A DNA stretch of 64,000 nucleotides from CAXBMB01 sp963976695. GTDB taxonomy: Bacteria > Pseudomonadota > Alphaproteobacteria > Kiloniellales > DSM-21159. Location of the stretch: the NCBI GenBank assembly GCA_963976695.1, contig CAXBMB010000013.1, positions 1-64,000 on the forward strand, given 5' to 3'. Positions 16,394 through 25,468 of the stretch are shown piece by piece. The position numbers and the translations under genes were made by a program. A model generated the notes under the pieces. That model worked only from the letters and a program-made list of their open reading frames with translations. It made no database searches and was not told where the DNA came from. The stretch's first letter is position 1, and each line of letters starts with the position of its first letter.

Positions 16394-16601
16394 TTTTTAG
16401 AGCTGGCGAAAAAAAACGTGGCGTCTCTTTCTCATCGTCAAGTCCGGGTCACCGCGCCAATCCGGGTTACCGGCGCGCCCGAATCGGTGGCGGCGCGCCT
16501 TTGCCAACTCGGCCGCCTGCGGGTTTTGCCGCACGACCCCACAAGACCTTTTGGCAAGATAGCGGCAACAAAGTCGGCACGGCAGACACAGCTGGCACAG
16601 C

Positions 16602-16664
16602 TTAGAATGTGATCGACTTGGAAAGAAGCGCCGCGCTTCGGCTCTGTCGTCAAGCACCCTCTAA
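16602..16664. repeat. dispersed palindromic repeat, copy 5
   Basis: Starts TTAGAATGTGATCGACTTGG, includes AAGCGCCGCGCTT at its centre, and ends GTCGTCAAGCACCCTCTAA. The right half is nearly the same as that of copy 1 at 2-54. Confidence 0.75.
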
Positions 16665-16689
16665 TCGGTTGATAGAAGACCGGTTTCAC

Positions 16690-16739
16690 GGTTTAAACGG
16701 GATCGCCCAGTGATTCCATTTAAACCGACCCGACTCTAG
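16690..16739. repeat. dispersed palindromic repeat, copy 6 (GTTTAAAC subtype)
   Basis: GGTTTAAACGGGATC pairs imperfectly with GTGATTCCATTTAAACC, and the element ends CGACCCGACTCTAG. That right arm is the reverse complement, with a few changes, of the left arm of the copy at 36691 (TTAGAGTTGGATCGATTCAA). It lies in tandem with copy 5. Confidence 0.7.
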
Positions 16740-16970
16740 CGGGCCGCAGTATGCCTAAGGTCAAGGGCAAGTCCAACCCACAGCGCACCTTTTCCCGATA
16801 AAGAAGCCCGCCGCCACGGCCGCAGCGGCGGCGCCGTCGGCTCCAGGCCCGGCGACGACTTGAAGCTGAGCCAAGCTCTGTCTAATCTTTTGCCAGGTTC
16901 GCTGAACCTTATCCGCCGCCCGGGCCATCCGGATAGGCAGGGCCGATTGGACAAGAAGGAATGTTACCCC

Positions 16971-17636
16971 ATGGAAATGACCGGCCAATATCTTATCGAA
17001 GCACCGCGCGAAAAGGTCTGGGAAGCGCTCAACGACCCGGAGATCCTCCGGGCGACCATTCCCGGTTGTGAATCGCTGGAGCAGAATCAGGCCAACAGCT
17101 TTGACGCCAAGGTTAAGGCGAAAGTCGGCCCGATCAGCGCCAAGTTCAGCGGCTCGGTGACACTGTCGGAGATCAACCCACCCGAGTCCTACACCATCAG
17201 CGGGTCGGGCAAGGGGGCGGCCGGCGGCGCCTCGGGCGGGGCCAAGGTTCGGCTTGACGAAGAAGGCGGCGCCACCCGACTTAGCTATGAGGTCGAGGCC
17301 AAGGTAAATGGCAAGCTGGCGCAGCTGGGCGGGCGCTTGATCGATTCCGCCGCCAAGAAAATGGCCAATGACTTCTTTGGCGCCTTCGCCGAAAAGGTCG
17401 GCGGCAGTCCCGACGCTCCGGCCAGCGCCCCCGCCCCGGACACGGCCGCGTCTCCCACAACCGCGTCCCCCACAACCGCGTCCGGCGACCCGTCAGTCGA
17501 GGATCAGGCCACCCGCGCTGCGCTGTCGGCTGTTGCCGAGAGTCGCCAGAAAAAGTCTTTGTCGCCGGCCGCATGGATTGCCGGCCTGATTGCGATCGTC
17601 GCCATCCTGCTGGTGATTTTCGGCTACGCTTCCTGA
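16971..17636 (+). CDS. coxG: CoxG-like protein (SRPBCC fold, membrane-anchored)
   Basis: About 221 residues from ATG 16971, which follows AAGGA; upstream in-frame sequence is intergenic. The SRPBCC/CoxG domain covers about residues 1-145 (MEMTGQYLIEAPREKVWEALNDPEILRATIPGCESLE..., VKAKVGPISAKFSGSVTL). A Pro/Ala/Thr-rich linker follows, and a C-terminal membrane anchor (AAWIAGLIAIVAILLVIFGY). In Oligotropha CoxG is thought to help attach CO dehydrogenase to the membrane. Here it leads a molybdenum hydroxylase cluster, separated from coxS by 295 bp. Confidence 0.9.
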   Translation: MEMTGQYLIEAPREKVWEALNDPEILRATIPGCESLEQNQANSFDAKVKAKVGPISAKFSGSVTLSEINPPESYTISGSGKGAAGGASGGAKVRLDEEGGATRLSYEVEAKVNGKLAQLGGRLIDSAAKKMANDFFGAFAEKVGGSPDAPASAPAPDTAASPTTASPTTASGDPSVEDQATRAALSAVAESRQKKSLSPAAWIAGLIAIVAILLVIFGYAS

Positions 17637-17889
17637 TCCTGGGCGCCCCGGTCTGCCTCGCCTTGAAATCCACCGCGCGGACCCGCGCCACGCTTTGGCG
17701 ACGCGCTGTTTCCGTCGTCCTCACCGGGAAGCGCAAAGCTTAATCGGCCGGTTGTTTTTCTGGTAAAAGTTGTTTCACTTGACCTGGGACAAAGGGCCAC
17801 CCAAACTCTTTTCAGCAAAGGCCTTCGACTTGCAGAACGCCACGATGGCTTTCCGGCAATCAAGAAAGGCCAGATAAAAATAACCGCAG

Positions 17890-17909
17890 GGAAAAGCGTC
17901 CGCTTTTCC
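17890..17909 (+). promoter_or_regulatory. hairpin in the coxS leader
   Basis: GGAAAAGCG (17890-17898) pairs perfectly with CGCTTTTCC (17901-17909) around a 2-nt turn, 22 bp before the coxS start and next to its strong ribosome binding site AGGAGGGAGG. The role is unknown; it may be an intercistronic stability or attenuation element. Confidence 0.5.
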
Positions 17910-17931
17910 GGCTTCAGTAGGAGGGAGGCGT

Positions 17932-18399
17932 ATGGTCGCCGTATCCATGACGGTGAACGGGAAATCCGTGTCCAAAGAGGTCGAATCCCGAACTCTTCTC
18001 GTTCAGTTTATTCGCGAAACGCTAAGCCTGACCGGCACCCATATCGGCTGCGATACCAGCCAATGCGGCGCGTGCGTCGTTCATGTGAACGGCCAGTCGG
18101 TGAAATCCTGCACCATGTTGGCCATTCAGGCCGACGGCGCAGAGGTGACGACCGTCGAAGGTCTGGCCAAGGGCGAGGAACTGAGCCCCGTTCAAGCCGC
18201 ATTCCGCAGGCATCATGGCCTGCAGTGCGGTTTCTGCACCCCAGGCATGGTGATGAGCGCAACAGACTTGCTCAAGCAGAATCCCGATCCGTCTGAAACG
18301 GAAATTCGGGAATGGCTTGAAGGCAACATCTGCCGCTGCACCGGCTATCACAACATTGTCGCGGCGATCAAATCCGCTGCTCAGGAGATGAGGGGGTGA
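17932..18399 (+). CDS. coxS: molybdenum hydroxylase small subunit, 2x[2Fe-2S] (CoxS-like)
   Basis: A 155-residue iron-sulfur subunit. The plant-ferredoxin-type cluster is bound by CDTSQCGACVVHVNGQSVKSC (about residues 43-63), and the second cluster by CGFCTPGMV and CRCTGYHNIV (about residues 102-145). It passes electrons from the molybdenum centre to FAD. Eight base pairs separate it from coxL, so they are co-transcribed. Gene order S-L-M is that of the form II cluster, not of the true CO dehydrogenase order M-S-L. Confidence 0.95.
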   Translation: MVAVSMTVNGKSVSKEVESRTLLVQFIRETLSLTGTHIGCDTSQCGACVVHVNGQSVKSCTMLAIQADGAEVTTVEGLAKGEELSPVQAAFRRHHGLQCGFCTPGMVMSATDLLKQNPDPSETEIREWLEGNICRCTGYHNIVAAIKSAAQEMRG

Positions 18400-18406
18400 A
18401 TTCGCT

Positions 18407-20767
18407 ATGGCTGACAAAGGCATCGGCGCTCGTGTAGAGCGTAAAGAAGATTTCCGTTTTCTGACGGGCCAGGGCAACTACACCGACGACATCAATCGAC
18501 ACGGCCAGACCCACGCCTATTTCGTTCGCTCGCCCCATGCGCACGCCAAGATCCTGTCCATCGACATCGCCGCGGCCAAGCAGGCTCCGGGTGTGGTTGA
18601 TGTCTTCATTGGTCAAGACATGGAAGCGGATTCGGTCGGCTCGCTGATCTGCGGCTGGAACGTAATCGGCAAGAACGGCGAAGGCCACATCGCCCCGCCC
18701 CATTGGCCGCTGGCCCGTGGCAAGGTGCGCTACGTCGGCGACCATGTCGCGGTGGTCATCGCCGAAAGCTATCAGCAGGCCAAGGACGCCAGCGAATTGA
18801 TTTCGGTGGAGTACGAGGAACTGCCGCCGGTGGTGGTCACCGGCAAAGCCATGACCGGGGCTCAACTCCACGACGAAGCCCCCAACAATCTCTGCTACGA
18901 CTGGGAACTGGGCGACAAGGCGGCCGTCGATGAGGTCTTCGCCAAGGCGGCGCATGTCGCCAAGCTGGATTTGATCAACAACCGCTTGATTCCCAATCCG
19001 ATGGAAACCCGGGCGGCGGTTGCCGAATACAACGCCGGCACCGGCGAATACACCATCTATTCCACCAGCCAGAACCCCCATGTCCTGCGGTTGATTCTCT
19101 GCGCCTTCGTGTTGGGCCTGCCGGAAAACAAGGTGCGGGTGGTGGCCCCGGACGTGGGCGGCGGATTTGGCTCGAAGATATTCAACTACGCCGAGGAAAC
19201 CGTCTGCACCTGGGCAAGCAAGAAGATCGGCGGCCGCGCCGTCAAGTGGACCTCTGATCGTTCTGAGGCCTTCCTGTCCGACGCCCATGGCCGCGATCAT
19301 GTCACCACTGTGGAACTGGCCTTGGACGATGACGGTAAGTTTCTGGGCCTTCGGGTCGACACCATCGCGAACATGGGAGCCTACCTTTCGACCTTTGCCT
19401 CGGCGGTGCCGACCTATCTCTATGCGACGCTGCTGGCCGGTCAATACACCACGCCTGTGATCCACGCCAATGTCAGGGCGGTTTTCACCTCGACATCACC
19501 GGTGGACGCCTACCGTGGCGCGGGGCGACCCGAGGCCACCTATGTGATCGAGCGCATCGTCGAGGTGGCGGCCCGCCAGTTGGGCGTCGATCCAGCCGAA
19601 CTGCGTCGCCGGAACTTCATTAAGCCAGACCAGTTCCCTTACGATACGCCGGTGGCGTTGACCTACGACATCGGCAACTACGAGCCCTCGCTCGACGCGG
19701 CGATGAAGATGATCGACTACCCGGGCTTTGCCGCGCGCCGGGCGCAATCCGAAGCCAACGGCAAACTTCGCGGCATCGGCATGGCCGCCTACATTGAAGC
19801 CTGCGGAATCGCTCCCTCGGCGGTGGTCGGGTCCCTGGGGGCCGGCGTCGGTCTTTGGGAATCCGCCCAAGTGCGGTTCGACGCCACCGGAACGATAAGC
19901 GTCTATACCGGGTCCCACAGCCACGGCCAGGGCCATGAGACGGCCTTTGCGCAATTGATCGCCGAAAAACTCGGCGTGCCCTTCGACAATGTCACGGTGG
20001 TCCACGGCGACACCGCCCGCATTCCCATGGGCATGGGCACCTACGGCTCCCGATCGCTGCCGGTCGGCGGGTCCGCCATCGTCAAGGCCTGCGACAAGAT
20101 CATCGAGAAGGGCAAGAAAATCGCCGCCCATCTGATGGAAGCTTCGGTCGAGGACATCGAGTTCGACGACGGCAACTTCAAGGTGGCCGGAACCGACAAG
20201 TCGACCAACATCGCCGCCGTCGCCTTTACCGCCTACGTGCCGCACAGCTATCCGGAAGGAGTCGAACCCGGTCTGGAGGAAACCGCCTTCTATGATCCAG
20301 GCAACTTCACCTATCCCGCCGGGGTGCATATCGCGGAGGTGGAGATTGACCCCGAAACCGGGATCACCAGCGTGCTTGACTGGGTGGCGGTGGACGACTT
20401 CGGCAAGGTGGTCAATCCGATGATCGTCGAAGGTCAGGTTCACGGCGGTGTTGCCCAGGGCATCGGCCAGGCCTTGCTGGAAAGCACGGTCTATGATCCG
20501 GACAGCGGCCAGTTGATCACCGGCTCCTATATGGACTACTGCATGCCGCGCGCCGACAACCTGCCCAACTTCCGGGTGGACACCACGGAAACGGCCTGCA
20601 CCCATAACCCCCTCGGGGTAAAGGGCTGTGGCGAGGCCGGCGCCATCGCGGCGCCCGCCGCCTTGATGAACGCCATCACCAACGCCATCGGAAGGGAAAT
20701 TGATATGCCGGCCACGCCTGAGAAGGTTTGGGCCGCCATCAATCAACCCCGCCTTGCGGCTGAGTAA
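18407..20767 (+). CDS. coxL: molybdenum hydroxylase large subunit, form II CoxL-like
   Basis: A 786-residue molybdopterin-cytosine-dinucleotide enzyme of the xanthine oxidase family. It has the N-terminal a/b hammerhead region (RKEDFRFLTGQGNYTDDIN), the molybdopterin motif DVGGGFGSKI, GSHSHGQGHETAFAQ, and the conserved catalytic glutamate in KGCGEAGAIAAPAA near the C-terminus. The active-site loop is AYRGAGR at about residue 366. Form I CoxL, the proven CO oxidase, has AYxCSFR with the cysteine that holds copper; here that cysteine is missing. It is therefore a form II enzyme, whose physiological substrate is not settled, and the name coxL should be read only as a family name. Confidence 0.93.
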   Translation: MADKGIGARVERKEDFRFLTGQGNYTDDINRHGQTHAYFVRSPHAHAKILSIDIAAAKQAPGVVDVFIGQDMEADSVGSLICGWNVIGKNGEGHIAPPHWPLARGKVRYVGDHVAVVIAESYQQAKDASELISVEYEELPPVVVTGKAMTGAQLHDEAPNNLCYDWELGDKAAVDEVFAKAAHVAKLDLINNRLIPNPMETRAAVAEYNAGTGEYTIYSTSQNPHVLRLILCAFVLGLPENKVRVVAPDVGGGFGSKIFNYAEETVCTWASKKIGGRAVKWTSDRSEAFLSDAHGRDHVTTVELALDDDGKFLGLRVDTIANMGAYLSTFASAVPTYLYATLLAGQYTTPVIHANVRAVFTSTSPVDAYRGAGRPEATYVIERIVEVAARQLGVDPAELRRRNFIKPDQFPYDTPVALTYDIGNYEPSLDAAMKMIDYPGFAARRAQSEANGKLRGIGMAAYIEACGIAPSAVVGSLGAGVGLWESAQVRFDATGTISVYTGSHSHGQGHETAFAQLIAEKLGVPFDNVTVVHGDTARIPMGMGTYGSRSLPVGGSAIVKACDKIIEKGKKIAAHLMEASVEDIEFDDGNFKVAGTDKSTNIAAVAFTAYVPHSYPEGVEPGLEETAFYDPGNFTYPAGVHIAEVEIDPETGITSVLDWVAVDDFGKVVNPMIVEGQVHGGVAQGIGQALLESTVYDPDSGQLITGSYMDYCMPRADNLPNFRVDTTETACTHNPLGVKGCGEAGAIAAPAALMNAITNAIGREIDMPATPEKVWAAINQPRLAAE

Positions 20768-20781
20768 GGAGGAAGCGCAAC

Positions 20782-21573
20782 ATGTATAACTTCAATTATC
20801 ACCGCCCTTCCTCGGCTGATGAAGCCGTGCAGGCGGTCTCTTCTGCCGAGGAAGGCAAGTTCCTGGCCGGCGGCATGACCTTGCTTCCGACCATGAAGCA
20901 ACGACTGGCCGCACCCTCCGATCTGGTGGATCTGACCGGTATCGCCGCGCTTAAGGGCGTGACCGACGGCGGCGATTATTTGGTGATCGGCGCCATGACC
21001 ACCCATGCCGAGGTGGCCGCCAACGCCACCGTTCAGGCGAAACTTCCCGCCTTGGCGGCGCTGGCCGGCGGGATTGGCGATCCCCAGGTACGCCACCGCG
21101 GCACCATCGGCGGATCGGTGGCCAACGCCGACCCGGCGGCGGACTATCCCAGCGCGGTCTTGGCCCTTGGGGCGACCATCAAGACCAACAAGCGGGAGAT
21201 TGCCGCCGACGATTTCTTTGTCGATCTGTTCGAGACGGCGTTGGACGATGACGAGATGATCTTATCCTTATCCTTCCCACTGGCGACAAAGGCCGCCTAC
21301 GCGAAGTTTCCCAACCCGGCGTCGCGCTACGCCATTGTCGGGGTTTTCGTGGCCCAGGGTCCGGCCGGAACCCGGGTCGCGGTCACCGGCGCGGGTCCGA
21401 ACGCCTTCCGGGTCGCGGCAATGGAAAGCGCGCTGGCGCAGAACCTATCGGCAGCGGCGCTTTCCGGGATCACCGTTCCGGCCGACACCCTCAATGGCGA
21501 CATCCATGCCTCGCCGGCCTATCGGGCTCATTTGATCTCGGTAATGGCCAAACGGGCGGTCAATGCGCTGTAG
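20782..21573 (+). CDS. coxM: molybdenum hydroxylase FAD subunit (CoxM-like)
   Basis: A 263-residue flavoprotein subunit. It has the FAD-binding motifs LAGGMTLLPTMKQRL (about residues 32-46) and TIGGSVANADPAADYPSA (about 111-128), followed by the CO_deh_flav_C domain. It lies 14 bp after coxL behind AAGGAGG and completes the S-L-M operon. It takes electrons from the iron-sulfur subunit and hands them to a quinone or other acceptor. The operon ends at the terminator at 21609-21646. Its TAG stop begins TAGCGTCTG, the same nine bases as the left end of repeat copy 1, perhaps a remnant arm. Confidence 0.95.
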   Translation: MYNFNYHRPSSADEAVQAVSSAEEGKFLAGGMTLLPTMKQRLAAPSDLVDLTGIAALKGVTDGGDYLVIGAMTTHAEVAANATVQAKLPALAALAGGIGDPQVRHRGTIGGSVANADPAADYPSAVLALGATIKTNKREIAADDFFVDLFETALDDDEMILSLSFPLATKAAYAKFPNPASRYAIVGVFVAQGPAGTRVAVTGAGPNAFRVAAMESALAQNLSAAALSGITVPADTLNGDIHASPAYRAHLISVMAKRAVNAL

Positions 21574-21899
21574 CGTCTGGCTTCGAGACACTTGGCCATC
21601 ACGCTGATGAAGAGGGCTCTGGCCAATGGCTTGCGGCCCTCTTTTCCATTTCGCTTGCCGACCGGGCGCCGCCCGCGCCGCCACGGATCTTTCGCGCCTT
21701 GTCCGGTTCTGCTTTTTTGCATTCTTTTCTTGGCAAAAGAGCTAAGAACAGCCCTTTCTGGTCGGCGGGCCGCGGCTTGTGCTACCCCTTAACTTCTATC
21801 CTGCCGGCTATCCACCAATTGGTCCGCCGGCGTTGACGTTTGCGGTTCGGTCTTGCCACCCGCCCCTGCCGCCCTCCTAACCATCGAGGTATCTCGACT
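21574..21899. other. 326-bp intergenic region between coxM and coxD
   Basis: Holds the terminator at 21609-21646 and, further right, presumably a separate promoter for coxDE and the maturation genes. No gene was seen. Confidence 0.5.
21609..21646 (+). terminator. intrinsic terminator after coxM
   Basis: AGAGGGC (21611-21617) pairs with GCCCTCT (21636-21642) and is followed by TTTT. It separates the structural genes coxSLM from the maturation genes. Confidence 0.75.
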
Positions 21900-22850
21900 G
21901 TGAGCCTGTCTCCTTCTGTTTCCACCTCCGCCGCGCCCCTACCCGACAGCGTGGACCACACCCTGACTCTGCTGGAAGGCGGCAACTACATCGGCGACCG
22001 TTCGCTTGCCACCGTGTTGCACCTGGCGTTGAAACTTGGCCGGCCGCTGTTTCTGGAAGGCGAGGCCGGCACCGGCAAAACCGAAATCGCCAAGGTGCTG
22101 TCCCAGACCCTGGGCCGGGAGCTGATTCGGCTGCAGTGCTACGAGGGGCTGGACATTTCCTCCGCGGTCTACGAGTGGAACTATCCCCGCCAAATGGTTG
22201 AAATCCGCCTTGCTGAAGTGGCTGGCGATAAAGATCGCGCACGCTTGAGCCGCGAAATCTTCTCCGAGGAATTCCTGATCAAGCGACCGCTGCTCCAGGC
22301 GCTGGAGCCACGGGAAAACGGCGCGCCGGTGCTGCTGATCGACGAACTGGATCGTACCGACGAGCCCTTCGAAGCCTTCCTGCTGGAAGTGCTGTCAGAT
22401 TTCCAGCTTACCATTCCGGAATTGGGCACCATCAAGGCGCCCGAACCGCCGATTGTGATCATTACCTCGAACCGCACCCGAGAGATCCACGACGCGCTCA
22501 AGCGGCGTTGTCTCTATCACTGGGTGGACTATCCCTCCGCCGAGCGGGAACTGGAAATTCTGCGGGTAAAGGCTCCCCATTCGCCCGAGGCGCTCAGCCG
22601 TGAAATCGTTGGCTTTATCCAGAAACTGCGGGATCTGGATCTGTTCAAGCTGCCGGGCATCGCCGAGACCTTGGATTGGGCCGACGCCCTGACCCAACTC
22701 AACAAGGTCTCGCTGGATCCGGCGATCATCGACGATACCCTCGGGGTGCTGTTGAAGTACCAGGATGATATCGCCAAGATAGAAGGCAGCGAAGCCGCCC
22801 GTTTGCTGGCGGAAGTCAAGCAAGACGCGGCGCTCCACCCTAAGCTTTAG
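21900..22850 (+). CDS. coxD: MoxR-type AAA+ ATPase (CoxD-like)
   Basis: About 316 residues from GTG 21900, behind GAGGT; a frame from 21840 has no ribosome binding site. Walker A is GEAGTGKTE, Walker B is VLLIDELDR, and the sensor region is IITSNRTREIHDALKRRCLYHWVDYP. MoxR ATPases work with a VWA-domain partner to insert or modify cofactors; CoxD is needed for the Cu-S-Mo centre of form I CO dehydrogenase. The neighbouring gene encodes the VWA partner. In a form II cluster the same pair is presumably used for molybdenum-centre maturation. Confidence 0.93.
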   Translation: MSLSPSVSTSAAPLPDSVDHTLTLLEGGNYIGDRSLATVLHLALKLGRPLFLEGEAGTGKTEIAKVLSQTLGRELIRLQCYEGLDISSAVYEWNYPRQMVEIRLAEVAGDKDRARLSREIFSEEFLIKRPLLQALEPRENGAPVLLIDELDRTDEPFEAFLLEVLSDFQLTIPELGTIKAPEPPIVIITSNRTREIHDALKRRCLYHWVDYPSAERELEILRVKAPHSPEALSREIVGFIQKLRDLDLFKLPGIAETLDWADALTQLNKVSLDPAIIDDTLGVLLKYQDDIAKIEGSEAARLLAEVKQDAALHPKL

Positions 22851-22874
22851 CCCCAACCGGCAGGAGTCCGCCCC

Positions 22875-24191
22875 GTGAGCCAACAACATGACCCCCTGGC
22901 CGAAGCCGCCCGGCAGCTCCACCAGGAAACCTTAATCGCGGAGATCAACAACAATCCGGCGGGCGGTCGTTTGGGCGAAAATATTCTGCATTTTGCCCGC
23001 ACCCTGCGCGCCGCCGGTCTGCCGGTTGGGCCAGGGTCAACGCTGCGCGCCCTGGAAGCCGCCGCGACCTTGGGCCTGACCCGGCGCGACGACTTCTATT
23101 GGGCGCTGCACGCCGTCTTTGTCACCCGCCGGGACCAACGGGAAGTTTTCGACCAGGCCTTTCACGTGTTCTGGCGCAACCCGAAGTTCCTCGACCGCCT
23201 GCGCGGATTGCTGCTGCCCAGCTTTGTCGATGACAGCGGGCAACCCCCCAAGGGGCGGGAGCTGAACCGGCGGGTGTCTGACGCACTGGGAGGTCCGAAA
23301 GACGGCGATGCCGGGGACAGCGACGGTCGGGAAGAAGAAAAGCTCGACATCGACGCGGTCATGACCTTTTCCGAAAAAGAACAGTTCCGCCAACAAGATT
23401 TCGAGAAGATGTCCGCCGAGGAAGTCACCCGCGCCAAGGAGATTATCCGAACCCTGCGGCTGCCGATCATGCAGGTGCCCACCCGCCGCTTCGCCGCCAG
23501 CAGACGGCCGCCGAAAGTCGATCTGCGGGCCTCGCTTCGGGCGGGCCTGCGCAGCGGCGGCGACATCATTCCGCTGCGCTGGAAACAACGCAAGCAGCGT
23601 CACCCACCGCTGGTTATCCTGTGTGACATCTCCGGCTCGATGAGTCGCTACGCCCGGCTGTTCCTGCATTTCATGCATGCGGTGACCAACGACCGCGACC
23701 GGGTGCATTGCTTTGTGTTTGGGACCCGGTTGACCAACATAACCCGACACCTGCGGCAAAAGGATGTTGATCTGGCGCTGGAGAAAACCGGTGATCTGGT
23801 GACCGACTGGTCCGGCGGCACCCGCATCGGCGCCAGCCTGCAGAACTTTAACAAGACCTGGTCCCGGCGGGTGCTGGGTCAGGGCGCGGTGGTGCTGTTG
23901 ATCACCGACGGCCTTGACCGCGAGGGAGCCGAAGGCGTCAGCGCGGAAATGGAGCGGCTGCACAAATCCTGCCGTCGCCTAGTCTGGCTCAATCCACTCT
24001 TGCGCTTTTCCGGCTATGAACCCAAATCCATGGGAGCCAAGGCGATCATGCCCCACGTCGATGACTTTCGGTCGATCCACAACCTTTCCTCGCTGTCGGA
24101 TCTGACAGCCGTGCTGGGTCGTGAACCCGGACGGCGGCAGGAAGGGGTGACCCAGTGGCAGGTGCAAAATCAACCGGCCCCGGCTATGTAA
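22875..24191 (+). CDS. coxE: VWA-domain maturation protein (CoxE-like)
   Basis: A 438-residue protein of the CoxE family. The N-terminal half holds the CoxE region with an acidic, charged linker (GPKDGDAGDSDGREEEKLD). The VWA domain starts near residue 245 with the metal-ion-dependent adhesion site ILCDISGSMSRYARL. GTG 22875 follows AGGAG, 24 bp after coxD. It is the partner of the MoxR ATPase. Confidence 0.92.
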   Translation: MSQQHDPLAEAARQLHQETLIAEINNNPAGGRLGENILHFARTLRAAGLPVGPGSTLRALEAAATLGLTRRDDFYWALHAVFVTRRDQREVFDQAFHVFWRNPKFLDRLRGLLLPSFVDDSGQPPKGRELNRRVSDALGGPKDGDAGDSDGREEEKLDIDAVMTFSEKEQFRQQDFEKMSAEEVTRAKEIIRTLRLPIMQVPTRRFAASRRPPKVDLRASLRAGLRSGGDIIPLRWKQRKQRHPPLVILCDISGSMSRYARLFLHFMHAVTNDRDRVHCFVFGTRLTNITRHLRQKDVDLALEKTGDLVTDWSGGTRIGASLQNFNKTWSRRVLGQGAVVLLITDGLDREGAEGVSAEMERLHKSCRRLVWLNPLLRFSGYEPKSMGAKAIMPHVDDFRSIHNLSSLSDLTAVLGREPGRRQEGVTQWQVQNQPAPAM

Positions 24192-24271
24192 CAGCAGCGA
24201 CCGGAACAGCAGACTTTACCAGGTCAGACGTCACAAAATCCGGCCGTCGAACAGAGGAGCAAGCCCGCATC

Positions 24272-24628
24272 ATGTCCTCCCCAGAGCAAAACAACCCCAC
24301 CGCCCGCTTCGCCAGCAACGAGGATGTACTGGCCAAGGCCGCCAGTTGGCGCGACCAAGGCAACCGCGTGGCGCTGGCCACCGTGGTAGCCACCTGGGGC
24401 TCCTCGCCCCGTCCGGTGGGCAGCCATCTGGTGGTCGACGACAGCGGCCGGATGCTCGGATCGGTATCCGGCGGCTGTATCGAGGGCTCGGTGGTTCATG
24501 AAGCCCAGCAAATCATGGCGGGTGCGCCGCCGAAATTGCTGGAATTTGGGATTGCCGATGAACAGGCCTGGGAGGTGGGTCTGGCCTGTGGCGGCAAGGT
24601 CGAGGTTTTTGTCGAGGCCATCGACTGA
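24272..24628 (+). CDS. XdhC/CoxF N-terminal-domain protein
   Basis: A 118-residue protein matching only the N-terminal XdhC_CoxI domain: ASWRDQGNRVALATVVATWGSSPRPVGSHLVVDDSGRMLGSVSGGCIEGSVVHEAQ and VGLACGGKVEVFVEAID. The conserved GCxE and CGG motifs are present. XdhC binds molybdenum cofactor and carries it to xanthine-oxidase-family apoproteins. The C-terminal Rossmann half is encoded separately at 24734, so the usual single protein is split in two here. ATG 24272 follows GAGGAG. Confidence 0.9.
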   Translation: MSSPEQNNPTARFASNEDVLAKAASWRDQGNRVALATVVATWGSSPRPVGSHLVVDDSGRMLGSVSGGCIEGSVVHEAQQIMAGAPPKLLEFGIADEQAWEVGLACGGKVEVFVEAID

Positions 24629-24733
24629 CCGAGGACCACCCGGGAGCCAGCGACGCACCGACGCCGTCCCGCCACGGCCGTGAAGGCCCTTATTTTACCG
24701 ACGACAGCGACAGACAGCGGAACCCTGGTCAAG

Positions 24734-25468
24734 ATGAAAAGAGACCTCTTAAATCTTCTGCTCGCCGCCAAGCAGGCCAAGCAGATTACCACGTTGGTGA
24801 CCCATCTGGGCAACGGACAGCAGCTTTTGCTGCTGGAGCCGGACGGGCCGGAAAGCCCCAAGGCTTACGGGGAACTGAACCTCACGACCGAGGAGGCGGG
24901 CCAGGTGACGCAGCTTCGGGGCAAGGAAAAATCCGGCCGCCTGGAAGACAGTGAGCTGTTTGTCGAGGTTTTCCTGCCGCCGCTTCGGCTGCTGATTGTC
25001 GGGGCGGTCCACATCTCGCAGGCGCTCGCCCCGATGGCCGTGCTGGCCGGCTATCAGGTGACGGTGATCGACCCGCGCCAGGCCTGGGCGACGGAAAGCC
25101 GCTTTCCCGAAATTGAGTTGCGGTTTGACTGGCCGGACGAGGCGCTGAAGGCGCTGCGCCCCGACCGGCGCACCGCGATCGTCGCCCTGACCCACGACCC
25201 TAAGCTGGATGACCCGGGCCTGCTTGAGGCATTGAAGAGTCCGGCCTTTTACATCGGCGCCCTGGGGTCGACCCGCACCCACGCCAAACGCTTGGCGCGC
25301 CTGGCCGACGCCGGGCTGGACGCAGCCACCCTGAAGCGGATTCACGGGCCCGCCGGCCTTGCCATCGGCGCGCTTTCACCGGCGGAAATCGCGCTGTCGG
25401 TGCTGGCGGAAATGACCGCCAGCCTGCGTGACGCCCCCCGACTGGTCAAGCTGGAGGCCGCGCAATGA
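24734..25468 (+). CDS. XdhC C-terminal (Rossmann) domain protein
   Basis: About 244 residues from ATG 24734; the start gives the usual MKRDLLNLLLAAKQAKQ N-terminus. An in-frame GTG at 24680 has no better ribosome binding site. A short XdhC_CoxI-like region is followed by the Rossmann XdhC_C domain, PLRLLIVGAVHISQALAPMAVLAGYQVTVIDPRQAWA and YIGALGSTRTHAKRLARL. The C-terminal GPAGLAIGALSPAEIALSVLAEM is typical of XdhC. It overlaps the next gene by 4 bp (ATGA). Together with the preceding gene it likely inserts the cofactor into CoxL. Confidence 0.9.
   Translation: MKRDLLNLLLAAKQAKQITTLVTHLGNGQQLLLLEPDGPESPKAYGELNLTTEEAGQVTQLRGKEKSGRLEDSELFVEVFLPPLRLLIVGAVHISQALAPMAVLAGYQVTVIDPRQAWATESRFPEIELRFDWPDEALKALRPDRRTAIVALTHDPKLDDPGLLEALKSPAFYIGALGSTRTHAKRLARLADAGLDAATLKRIHGPAGLAIGALSPAEIALSVLAEMTASLRDAPRLVKLEAAQ

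Larger units (their letters stand above)
16394..16970. other. 577-bp intergenic region carrying two palindromic repeats
   Basis: Divergent space between the antiporter and coxG. It carries the repeats at 16602-16664 and 16690-16739. No supported gene. The promoter of the cox cluster should lie between 16740 and 16960. Confidence 0.5.

Noticed and set aside
19496..20746. Long minus-strand frame opposite coxL
   Set aside because: coxL carries all motifs of its family; the antisense frame has none.
18407..20767. Annotation as true aerobic CO dehydrogenase (form I)
   Set aside because: The active-site loop is AYRGAGR, so the copper-binding cysteine of form I is absent, and gene order is S-L-M.
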